The translations under genes and the position numbers were made by a program. Below are positions 9,665 to 16,845 of a stretch of DNA of 52,337 nt, in pieces. Source of the stretch: Deltaproteobacteria bacterium (GTDB lineage Bacteria > Desulfobacterota > Desulfarculia > Adiutricales > Adiutricaceae); contig JAITII010000076.1 of the NCBI GenBank assembly GCA_031279515.1, forward strand, positions 1 through 52,337, given 5' to 3'. Numbering within the stretch: position 1 is the stretch's first letter; every line of letters starts with the position of its first letter. The notes under the pieces are model-generated. The model worked only from the letters and a program-made list of their open reading frames with translations. It did no database searches and was not told where the DNA came from.

Positions 9665-10730
9665 TTTTAATTTCTGGGTAAAATTTGTAGAAAAATATTT
9701 TAAGCTGGGAAACTAGTTCATTAAACTTAACCTAGAAGCCAAAAAAGCCTCAGTTTTGGCCTTGAAAAAATAAACTTGGCTCCCTTAACTTAACTAGCAT
9801 TAAAAAAACCTTATACCACAAAAAACTGTATATTGAAAGAACAATCAGGGGCTAACTACCCACTATCTTGACATTAGATCCTCTATGGGACGCTAACATA
9901 AGGCCCCCCTGCCCCCCTGCCCCTTTTCTAGGGATAAAATTTTTAAGGTGCGGCTAATCGCCTCCAGGGCCAGATAGGGGACCTGTAATAAGCCAGCTTA
10001 CCTCTCCTAAAGAGGGGACGATTTTTTACTCCCCTTTAAAGTGCCCACAAAAAAAGTATAATTAACTATTTTTTAAAGTATTAAAATATAATTATAGCTA
10101 TTAATAGCAAATTGACGTTTAATATTCAATTTATTTTGGGAAAAAAAAATTTAGGAAGGGAAAACACCCCCGTCAATGGGTAGCTAAGTGAGGCTCTAAG
10201 CATTTTGTTTAGGAAAATTTATCTTAAAGCAAAAAAAGCTTATTTAGTGGCTTTTTCCTCAAAATTAACACCTTTTTTCTGCTTCATAAGTAAAAATGTG
10301 GTATACTAAATACATTAGGTCTATGCCATTTAAAGCCCTAGATAAACAGGGGTCGTTTACCAGCGCCCTAATTTTGAAAAGCTACTTTCATTGAAATAAC
10401 CTGCCGCTGGAAAAATCATTTGGGCTTTGTATCAGGGATCTAATTTATTAACTATTATGCTAGAGCAAACAAGCTTAGATAAATCTACAGTTTTTAGCTC
10501 TTTTAGGACCAACAGAAAGAGGGACAAGTTTTTACCCTCAATTTATAGGCAAAGTATTTAAACTTTTAAAAAGTGCAATTCGCACCGAAATTTGTTTAAA
10601 TTGCAAAATTGAACGTTGCATAAGCCAGTAAAAAAAATACTCTAAATACTGTAAGATGAAAGGGTACAGTCCGTATAACTTTGCTGGATTCATACTTACG
10701 AATTCGACTTTTAGTGCTTTAGGGTGAACT
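9665..10730. other. Long AT-rich intergenic region without a convincing gene
   Basis: About 1.07 kb separate the helicase and the lipoprotein genes, which are divergent. It contains C-runs at 9904-9922, a CCTCT/AGAGG hairpin at 10001-10015 followed by a short T-run, and homopolymer A and T tracts. A TGG-TATACT element at 10299-10307 resembles an extended -10 box reading toward the lipoprotein gene and would give a leader of about 420 nt. The open frames seen here lack ribosome binding sites and recognisable products. Confidence 0.6.
10299..10307 (+). promoter_or_regulatory. Candidate extended -10 promoter upstream of the lipoprotein gene
   Basis: TGG-TATACT matches the extended -10 form (TGn followed by a hexamer with five of six consensus bases). 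No -35 consensus is visible at the right distance. If used, the mRNA leader before the ATG at 10731 would be about 420 nt. Confidence 0.35.
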
Positions 10731-12560
10731 ATGAAAAAGAATAAATATAGAGCCTTACAGCTTATAATATGCATTATCATTTTATTTTCTTTTTCTAGTT
10801 GTGCCAATGAAGAAGAAAACAACTGGGAATCAATGCAACTCATATTGGATATAATATGTGGAGGCAGGGAAAATTGGGGAGTCGGTACTCACAGCTTCAA
10901 AAACGGAAAGCTTATCTTAACCAATCTTGATATGAAAGTTACCGGAATTTCCATCATGTTTGATCCAAGAACCCACGAGCCTTTAATGAGTCACATCAAA
11001 ATTGACCGAGCTGTTATATCACAACTGGCGACCCCCTCGAAGATACGAAACATAATGGAACAAGATTCATGGATTAACATGCCACTTACCACCCTAATGA
11101 GACGAATTGAAATAAAAAACTTTAGATTGACTAGGGAAAACTCCAAAGAATACGAATTTTACTATTTTATACAGAATATGATATTTGAACAAGTGGAACT
11201 CCAGGAAGCAGATGATGCCACTGAAAGAGGACCTCAAGGATTTATAAACAGCATTAATGTTAGATCATGTGCATATCTTAATATAGAACTCAATTATACA
11301 TCACTTCCTACTGAAATGAGACCAGCATCCCGAATAGATATGAAAATATTTTCATTATCTGCCAAAAATATGGGATTTTCCTCAACTATTGCCGGTAAGA
11401 CCTCTAGACTTTACTCTCTTTTTAGTAGAGGCAGTGACGTCAATGTAGATAAAATAGAATACCATTTTTCAGATGGAAATCAATATCTATCTTTTAAAGT
11501 TGAGGAACTACAAAGTCTTGATACAGCTGAAATAACGGAACTATCTCATTTTACAGCAAAGGGCCTTCAGTTGACTTTTCAGAACTATAATAACCCTACA
11601 ATTCAATATGTATCAATAAATTTAAAAGAGACTACTTTACAAAATTTTGACTACACGAACCTGTACTTAAGTTTGATAGATTCTCATTATTCTACCCTGC
11701 CATCAAGACATCCTTTCCCTACGGACTTCTATAACTATGCTATATTGTTCAGTCAGCCATTTAGCCTGGATTATTTAGACTTTAAAGATCTTTCCATTGA
11801 CTTTAACCATAGCTATACACTCTCCATCGATAAAGGGACAGTTAATGGACCCTTTAAACGCGGAGAGGTGGCACAGCTCAATGTTGATATTGAAGGGCTT
11901 AGCCTAAAATTTAGTGAACATCGACGAAATAGTGCTGCTTATGCTGCCATCGTCAGGAAATACCAGGGAAACCCTTCATTAAACTTTGACCTATCTTTCT
12001 CTACATCTTTTGACCAGAGTTATGGCATTTACACTTATAACATCGACAAATTAAACGGCGATAATTTGGGGCTTTTAAAGCTCAAAATTGTTTTAGTGAA
12101 ACTTACTCAGAAATACGTATATTATCTGACTACACTGCCAATTATGCAGCCTAAAAACTTGCGTGATTTTATATCAAACTATAACCTGGGAATCCGAGAG
12201 CTCTCCTTTGAGTTTACTAACCAAAATCTTTCCAACATAATCCTTGAGTTTTTGGCTTTAAATGAAGGTGTACCTGTTGAAGAACTAAAAGAAAATTTAA
12301 TCAGCGGCTTAGACAACCACATCGCCTCATTTCCCCAGGACACTTTTAGCGATGAATCCATAGAGACCTTAAGAGACTATTTTAGTGACTTTTTAGATAA
12401 TCCAGAGGCATTAATAGTGAATATAAAACCAGTTAGAACCATAACTTTGGCTTTATTTAAGAAGCTAACTGAAGAAGAAGGTAAATATTTTCTAAAATAT
12501 TTAAACTTTACCATCTCCACCAATGACAATGAGCCTTTTGTGCTTATGCCATCTACTTAA
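10731..12560 (+). CDS. Putative lipoprotein of unknown function
   Basis: A 609-residue protein of no family I recognise. It starts with a basic tip, a hydrophobic stretch (about residues 9-21) and FSSC with Cys24, a plausible though imperfect lipobox, so it is probably exported and lipid-anchored. The mature part is rich in Asn, Ser, Phe and Tyr with many alternating hydrophobic/polar stretches, which suggests a beta-rich fold. AGGGTGA stands just before the ATG. The gene is clearly more AT-rich than polA or the PBP1A gene, and it stands alone after a 1-kb gap, so horizontal origin is possible. Export is fairly supported; function is not. Confidence 0.75.
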   Translation: MKKNKYRALQLIICIIILFSFSSCANEEENNWESMQLILDIICGGRENWGVGTHSFKNGKLILTNLDMKVTGISIMFDPRTHEPLMSHIKIDRAVISQLATPSKIRNIMEQDSWINMPLTTLMRRIEIKNFRLTRENSKEYEFYYFIQNMIFEQVELQEADDATERGPQGFINSINVRSCAYLNIELNYTSLPTEMRPASRIDMKIFSLSAKNMGFSSTIAGKTSRLYSLFSRGSDVNVDKIEYHFSDGNQYLSFKVEELQSLDTAEITELSHFTAKGLQLTFQNYNNPTIQYVSINLKETTLQNFDYTNLYLSLIDSHYSTLPSRHPFPTDFYNYAILFSQPFSLDYLDFKDLSIDFNHSYTLSIDKGTVNGPFKRGEVAQLNVDIEGLSLKFSEHRRNSAAYAAIVRKYQGNPSLNFDLSFSTSFDQSYGIYTYNIDKLNGDNLGLLKLKIVLVKLTQKYVYYLTTLPIMQPKNLRDFISNYNLGIRELSFEFTNQNLSNIILEFLALNEGVPVEELKENLISGLDNHIASFPQDTFSDESIETLRDYFSDFLDNPEALIVNIKPVRTITLALFKKLTEEEGKYFLKYLNFTISTNDNEPFVLMPST

Positions 12561-12630
12561 AACTCAAGGTAATGAACCTTTAGGCAGGATTTTTAGCTTG
12601 AACCTTGCCAGTCAATTAGTGCCGCCACAT

Positions 12631-12668
12631 AAAAAAAGCTAAGACCTTGTATTTGTCAAGGCTTTAGC
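12631..12668 (-). terminator. Intrinsic terminator of tRNA-Phe
   Basis: Read on the minus strand, a near-perfect stem (GCTAAAGCCTTG pairing with CAAGGTCTTAGC, loop of seven) is followed by seven T residues. It lies 83 bases past the 3' end of the tRNA-Phe gene and completes that transcription unit. Confidence 0.8.
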
Positions 12669-12750
12669 TCATAAGTAGGCTTATTTAGTTGCTATAGTAG
12701 AGCTTAGAATTTCTAAATCGTAGTAATATCAACAATTTATTTAGATGCTG

Positions 12751-12826
12751 TGGTGCCAAGGGACGGACTCGGACCGCCGACACCCGGATTTTCAGTCCAG
12801 TGCTCTACCGACTGAGCTACCTTGGC
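12751..12826 (-). tRNA. tRNA-Phe (GAA)
   Basis: A 76-base gene on the minus strand including an encoded CCA tail. The acceptor stem pairs GCCAAGG with CCTTGGC, the D arm reads GTAGCTCAGTCGGTAGAGC, the anticodon loop is ACTGAAAAT with anticodon GAA at 12791-12793, and the T arm contains GGTCCGAGTCC. All four arms fold by eye. It has its own promoter upstream and terminator downstream. Confidence 0.97.
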
Positions 12827-12836
12827 ACAGTTTGTT

Positions 12837-12866
12837 CTTATACTAAAAAAACGCCACGCTTGTCAA
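12837..12866 (-). promoter_or_regulatory. Sigma-70-type promoter of tRNA-Phe
   Basis: On the minus strand TTGACA (12861-12866) and TATAAG (12837-12842) are separated by 18 bases. Transcription would begin a few bases before the mature tRNA 5' end at 12826, as expected for a tRNA promoter. Confidence 0.72.
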
Positions 12867-13104
12867 GTGCTTTTAAGCTAGCCTTGATTTTCCCCGAGGC
12901 TTTTTAGAAGTTTGGCTAGCTCTAATGATTTTCCCCCGTGTTCATAGTAATGACTATTAATGTATTTATCTCTTTAAATAAATTTTAAGATATTGTTACA
13001 TATTAATTTGTTAAATTAATCATATTTATCTAATTTACACGCTGAAAATTTGTCTGGCCCTTACCTTCTCCCAACTACTCTCTATTTTTTGGGGCGTCCT
13101 CTGC

Positions 13105-14367
13105 TTAGAGAGGCAACTCTCTAAAAAATACCAATTTATAGTCCGGAAAGAGCTCTGGGTGCAGTATTGCAGCCAGTTCCGTAGCTATTTCGTCTAGCCT
13201 ACCAAAGGACTCGTAGAAGAGAGGCTCAACTAAGTATGTCCGTCCTTCTGGACCCAAGGGTTTTAGGGTGGCAAGGTTAGAATTGGTCCGGATAATATCT
13301 CTTTTGCAGGTGACGTACTTAAGCATTCCAGGATAAAGGATCAAGACTTCAGCCTCCTTGCCTGATTCTATGAACCTTTCCAGGGTCACCTCTATAGTGG
13401 AATCTCCCGGTACATCCTCAAAGACATAACGCCCTCCCAACATCTTTACCACCTCACCTACCCAATTTTGCCCAGGTTCAACAAAGACCCTCTTTTCAAA
13501 AATGAGCGCCCACACGGTGGGTACCTCTGGCAAACCTTGGACCTTAGCCTCTAGTTCTGCCAAGGTAGTGGTAACTTTCTCTTTAAAAGCCGCAGCTTCG
13601 GCTTCCTTCCCGCCAATGACCCCCAGCCATTGGACAAAGGCAAACCTGGCATTTAGACTATTGTCCAAAACAGTATAGGTCCGGGCAGCGGCAAGATTTA
13701 GCTCTTCAAAGACAGCCATGCTTTCCATATTAGGGGCAAAGACCAAGTCAGGCTCTAAAGCGACTATCCTCTCATAGTCCATAGCCGTGTCGGTACCCAA
13801 AAAGACTATGCTCCCGTCTGAAAGGCCCTCATCTATCACTGGATCCAACCACGCGGTGTCTGGTATGGTGACCCCTTTAATGGCTGGAGCCATACCCAAG
13901 CTTATGGCCAGACCCCCGTCGAACTGCCCGGTGCCAACCACCAACCTATCAACGGGGATCTCCACAATCTCCCGAGGCTTAAATCCTTTAGGACTGGGGT
14001 CTCCTGGTTTTATCAAGGCTAATCGTTTTCCCACCGCATCCAGGGATAAAAGATAGCCTTCTTCTGGGATAATGGCGTAAAAATCCTTACCAGGGACCAG
14101 GACATCTTTCGTTCTGGTTGTTAAAAGGATTGTGGCAGCCAGTGCAACCAAGATTAGGACTACTGAAGAGACCACCAGGACTGAGATGAGCCTCCGCTGC
14201 CCCTTGGTTGTGGAAATTGACTGGGACATCTCCAAAAGGGCTTCCGTACTAAGACGAGGCTCGACCTTCGGAGCTTCCGTTTCCTGGGTCTGGGGCTGAT
14301 TATTACCTGCTTCTTGCTGCGCATGGCCAGGTATTTTTTTAGGGTTTTCCGTATTAATGTCGGCCAT
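13105..14367 (-). CDS. Membrane-anchored periplasmic binding protein (Peripla_BP_2/FecB-BtuF type)
   Basis: A 420-residue protein with a polar 55-residue N-terminus, one hydrophobic segment at about residues 60-86 (LISVLVVSSVVLILVALAATI) and a periplasmic domain of about 330 residues. Several segments fit the helical-backbone binding-protein family for siderophores, haem or cobalamin: a DYERIVALEPDLVFA stretch, SLNARFAFVQWLGVIGGKE, and NWVGEVVKMLGGRYVF. There is no cleavable signal or lipobox, so it is probably tethered by the membrane segment with its N-terminus in the cytoplasm. No permease or ATPase gene adjoins it. It may therefore act as a sensor, or serve a transporter elsewhere. A matching promoter is seen upstream. 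Confidence 0.8.
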   Translation of the reverse strand: MADINTENPKKIPGHAQQEAGNNQPQTQETEAPKVEPRLSTEALLEMSQSISTTKGQRRLISVLVVSSVVLILVALAATILLTTRTKDVLVPGKDFYAIIPEEGYLLSLDAVGKRLALIKPGDPSPKGFKPREIVEIPVDRLVVGTGQFDGGLAISLGMAPAIKGVTIPDTAWLDPVIDEGLSDGSIVFLGTDTAMDYERIVALEPDLVFAPNMESMAVFEELNLAAARTYTVLDNSLNARFAFVQWLGVIGGKEAEAAAFKEKVTTTLAELEAKVQGLPEVPTVWALIFEKRVFVEPGQNWVGEVVKMLGGRYVFEDVPGDSTIEVTLERFIESGKEAEVLILYPGMLKYVTCKRDIIRTNSNLATLKPLGPEGRTYLVEPLFYESFGRLDEIATELAAILHPELFPDYKLVFFRELPL

Positions 14368-14408
14368 TTTCTAAAAAAGACTTTCTGGAGTGATCTATAT
14401 CTTTCACT

Positions 14409-14437
14409 ATTATAGCCTGTTGGGCAAAAAAGGCCAA
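14409..14437 (-). promoter_or_regulatory. Promoter of the anchored Peripla_BP_2 gene
   Basis: On the minus strand TTGGCC (14432-14437), a 17-base spacer and a perfect TATAAT (14409-14414) stand 41 bases before the start codon at 14367. The -35 box matches four of six consensus bases. Confidence 0.6.
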
Positions 14438-14669
14438 GAAAACTGTATTTTTAAAGGGAAAATTGAAACCTTTTGGACCTGAAAAATAATCTGTAGAGAT
14501 ATCACAGTATCAGTTCACGAGGTAAACTAGAGTATTTGCTATATATATAGTAGGCATTTCTCCGGTTTATATAGTTGTTTTTATTTTTTCCCCACAACAT
14601 ATTGGGTAAAATAAATATTACTCAATTGCTTAAATAATCCTCATCTCTAGAAAGGCCCAAATAAAACTG

Positions 14670-14698
14670 TTGACAGGCCTAAAGATATAATATATTAT
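14670..14698 (+). promoter_or_regulatory. Strong sigma-70-like promoter with no gene behind it
   Basis: A perfect TTGACA (14670-14675), a 17-base spacer and TATTAT (14693-14698, five of six). The next credible coding start on this strand is 1.2 kb away at 15931 and has its own promoter, so any transcript would be noncoding or encode a very small protein. Confidence 0.45.
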
Positions 14699-15118
14699 TT
14701 CATAAATGTGCAGTGCAATTTCTCTTGTTGCTATTTTTTCCTAGCACCCCCCCAAAAAAATTTAGAAGCTAGTTAATACCCCAAAAACTTGTTTGCTATG
14801 CCCAGTAAAGAGAAGAGATTTTTTTTCTGGGGTCTTCCTGCTCTGAGGGTGGGACTTAAAAACCCTCCTTGGGAACTAGAAAACCCACAAACTTTATTTA
14901 GGAAGGCTTTTAAATCCAACAAGCTCATTTTCAGATCCAAAACAAACTTTCGAAATAGGACCTTTATCTCTATTGGCTAAAAGAGCTTCCTCCAATCCAC
15001 TAATAGTCTAAAGATGAAAAATAAGCCCTGCCAGAGAGTAAAATCATACAAACGTGCCGTACTCTTTTGAGTCTTGAGGATAAAAAATTAAATTTTTTTG
15101 CTTTTGGGCGTAAATCCC

Positions 15119-15186
15119 AAAAAAAGTCGGGGAATTGTCCTAAAAGTGGGGGCCGGGTTCGCCCGGCTATATGGCAGTTCCCCGAC
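15119..15186 (-). ncRNA. Structured terminator-like RNA element, possible small RNA 3' end
   Basis: On the minus strand a 12-bp outer stem (GTCGGGGAACTG with CAATTCCCCGAC, one G-U pair) encloses a 6-bp GCCGGG/CCCGGC stem with a four-base loop, and the outer stem is followed directly by seven T residues (15119-15125). That layout fits the 3' end of a small RNA or a two-stem terminator. No gene on the minus strand lies immediately upstream, so an independent RNA is the simplest reading. I do not recognise a known RNA family. Confidence 0.45.
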
Positions 15187-15637
15187 ACCTATTAGTTTCT
15201 TAAAAGGCCTTACCAGTACCAAAAAAGTGACTTAATTGCCCTGGGGGGCCTTTTAACCCCAAAGAGTACACCACATAAAAAGGTGAGGAATATTTTCGAT
15301 TTGGCTTTTCCCCCAAGCTCATTAAACTATATGCTTCAAGCCATAATGATGCTTTGGCCCCCTCGAAATGCCTGCACTCTTAAGAAAATAAAATTGGCTC
15401 CTCTTCTCTTAAGTCAAAAGAATTTTAGGTAAAGACTTTTTATGCCCAATTCTTTTGTCCTCCAAAAAAAATTTTTAGAAAAAAAAACAAATGCTTGAAC
15501 CCCAAAATGGGGGTCAATACGAATAATTACTAATTATATTAGCCTAATATTTAATAATATTATATAAATACTTCCCATTTGCATCATAAAAAAATTTTAA
15601 AATTCTTTATTGTAAAAAAAGTTTTTACAATTAGATG

Positions 15638-15646
15638 TGCTATAAT
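15638..15646 (+). promoter_or_regulatory. Extended -10 promoter of cassette copy 1
   Basis: TGC followed by a perfect TATAAT, with no clear -35 box. The same TGn-TATAAT arrangement stands at the same place in the second cassette copy, in a flank that otherwise diverged, which supports function. Predicted leader before the ATG at 15931 is about 280 nt. Confidence 0.65.
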
Positions 15647-15652
15647 AATTTT

Positions 15653-15930
15653 AAAATAGATGACTTGTTTTAGTCTTAACTGAGCCGCCCTAGCCCGATG
15701 AAACGTTTGAACAAACCTAAGAAAGGTTTGTTTGTGATTAATGCCTTAAGTGCATTCTTTTTTGGGCGCACAAATTTTACCCCCTACCTTAGGAAAAAAC
15801 CGAACTTTCGAAGAAAAGAGGCCAAGGTAATACCTATTGCCAGCCTGTCCTAAGACCTAGGGCATTTCCAAAACCATAAAACCCTATAGGCTAGACCTAT
15901 AGGACTTACCCATGATTTAGAGAGGACTTT
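15653..15930 (+). promoter_or_regulatory. Structured leader of cassette copy 1
   Basis: The leader contains a conserved GCCCTAGCCCGAT block (about 15687-15699), a strong hairpin AACAAACC/GGTTTGTT at 15710-15732, a small ATGC/GCAT dyad at about 15741-15755, a CCTATAGG repeat pair shortly before the coding region, and AGAGAGG just before the start codon. These elements recur in the same order in the second copy's leader. It resembles no riboswitch class I can name. A cis-regulatory RNA is likely but its ligand or partner is unknown. Confidence 0.5.
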
Positions 15931-16467
15931 ATGCGTGATTATGATTATTTAAGCGAACTTATGGAATTAAACCAGGCTGAACAGAACCAAGGTAAAGCCC
16001 ATGAGGAAATCGAGGCCATTCTAGCCCAAGACCCTGAACTTTTGACAGTATTTCTAGAAATTTTAAGAAGCTCCCGCTCCAAGTTACCTGGAAGCCAAAG
16101 TACCAACTTAAGGCTAGTGGATGAAGAATCTACCTTTGATCTTTGGGATAATTATAACCGCAACCTAATAACAGGGGGCGAATTTTTATCTGCCATGGGT
16201 AAAAAGGCTAAAGGTCAGCTTAGTAAGATTGGTAGATTTTTTAGTGGCAATAAAAAACCATCTGAAGAATATACTGAAGTGAGCGCCTTTAAGCTCACCG
16301 TCCTACCAAGGCACAGGGAAGATAAACCCTACCTGGAAGACTTTTCTTACCCCTCCCAGGAACCAAACAAACAAATTTCCCAAAATTACAGCGAAACCTC
16401 CTGTACCCTTAAAGATAAGATCCTTATCTTAAGAGGCGCCAAGGTTTCGAAATGGACCAAACGCTAG
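15931..16467 (+). CDS. Small cassette protein of unknown family, copy 1
   Basis: A 178-residue protein that I do not recognise, paralogous to the protein at 20130-20684. Conserved parts are an N-terminal YLxELMxLNQ, a KAHExIxxxLxxDPEL segment, ESTFxLWxxY, and SGxEFLSAMGxKxKGQLxKI. The first 110 residues look helical; the last 65 are polar and probably disordered. There is no signal peptide or membrane segment, so it should be cytoplasmic. The ATG has AGAGAGG upstream. It always precedes a VIT/vWA gene here (both copies), so the two proteins probably work together, for example as partner or regulator. Function cannot be assigned. Confidence 0.8.
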   Translation: MRDYDYLSELMELNQAEQNQGKAHEEIEAILAQDPELLTVFLEILRSSRSKLPGSQSTNLRLVDEESTFDLWDNYNRNLITGGEFLSAMGKKAKGQLSKIGRFFSGNKKPSEEYTEVSAFKLTVLPRHREDKPYLEDFSYPSQEPNKQISQNYSETSCTLKDKILILRGAKVSKWTKR

Positions 16468-16811
16468 AGTCCTACCCAAGTTATCCATAATCCCAAGGGC
16501 TTTTTTAAAAACCCTAACCATTTTTGCGCCTAAATTTCAGAGCCTAGGGTGGAAACTGCACCCTCATCCAGCTAACAGAAAAATTTTGGCGGCAGTGGGA
16601 TTATTGCACCAAAGCTCTAAAAGGATTGCCTAAAGGCTAATTCTCTAGTAGCCTAGCTGTTTTTCTGTCTTTATAGCCAAAAAAACATCCTTTTTAAAAA
16701 TTTGGGCTCCCTATCTCTCTATTATTGTGGCCGTATTTCCTCTAAAGGATATGGCCCTGGGGCCACTTTTTGCGCCTTTTTAAGAGCGCACCTATATTTA
16801 ACCAGACTATC

Positions 16812-16826
16812 GTCCAGAGTCTGGAC
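16812..16826 (+). promoter_or_regulatory. Hairpin before the VIT/vWA ribosome binding site, copy 1
   Basis: GTCCAG/CTGGAC with a three-base loop, seven bases before AAGGAG. The matching site in copy 2 has a different sequence but still pairs, which suggests the structure is kept, perhaps to control translation of the VIT/vWA gene. Confidence 0.5.
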
Positions 16827-16845
16827 AAAATTAAGGAGTCTAACC

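Larger units (their letters stand above)
14438..15637. other. 1.2-kb intergenic region with promoter-like and RNA-like signals but no convincing gene
   Basis: Between the binding protein gene and the duplicated cassette. It holds a strong promoter-like element on the plus strand (14670-14698), a structured terminator-like element on the minus strand (15119-15186), poly-A/T tracts and an AT-rich stretch at 15530-15600. Two short open frames (around 14789-14980 and 15000-15188) lack ribosome binding sites and plausible composition and are not called. Confidence 0.55.

Noticed and set aside
14789..15188. Two short open frames (63 codons plus strand and 62 codons minus strand)
   Set aside because: No ribosome binding sites, composition like noncoding DNA, and the minus one runs through the structured RNA element.
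16702..16845. Upstream extension of the first VIT/vWA protein from TTG 16702
   Set aside because: No ribosome binding site there, the second copy does not share the extension, and the hairpin plus AAGGAG point to ATG 16846.
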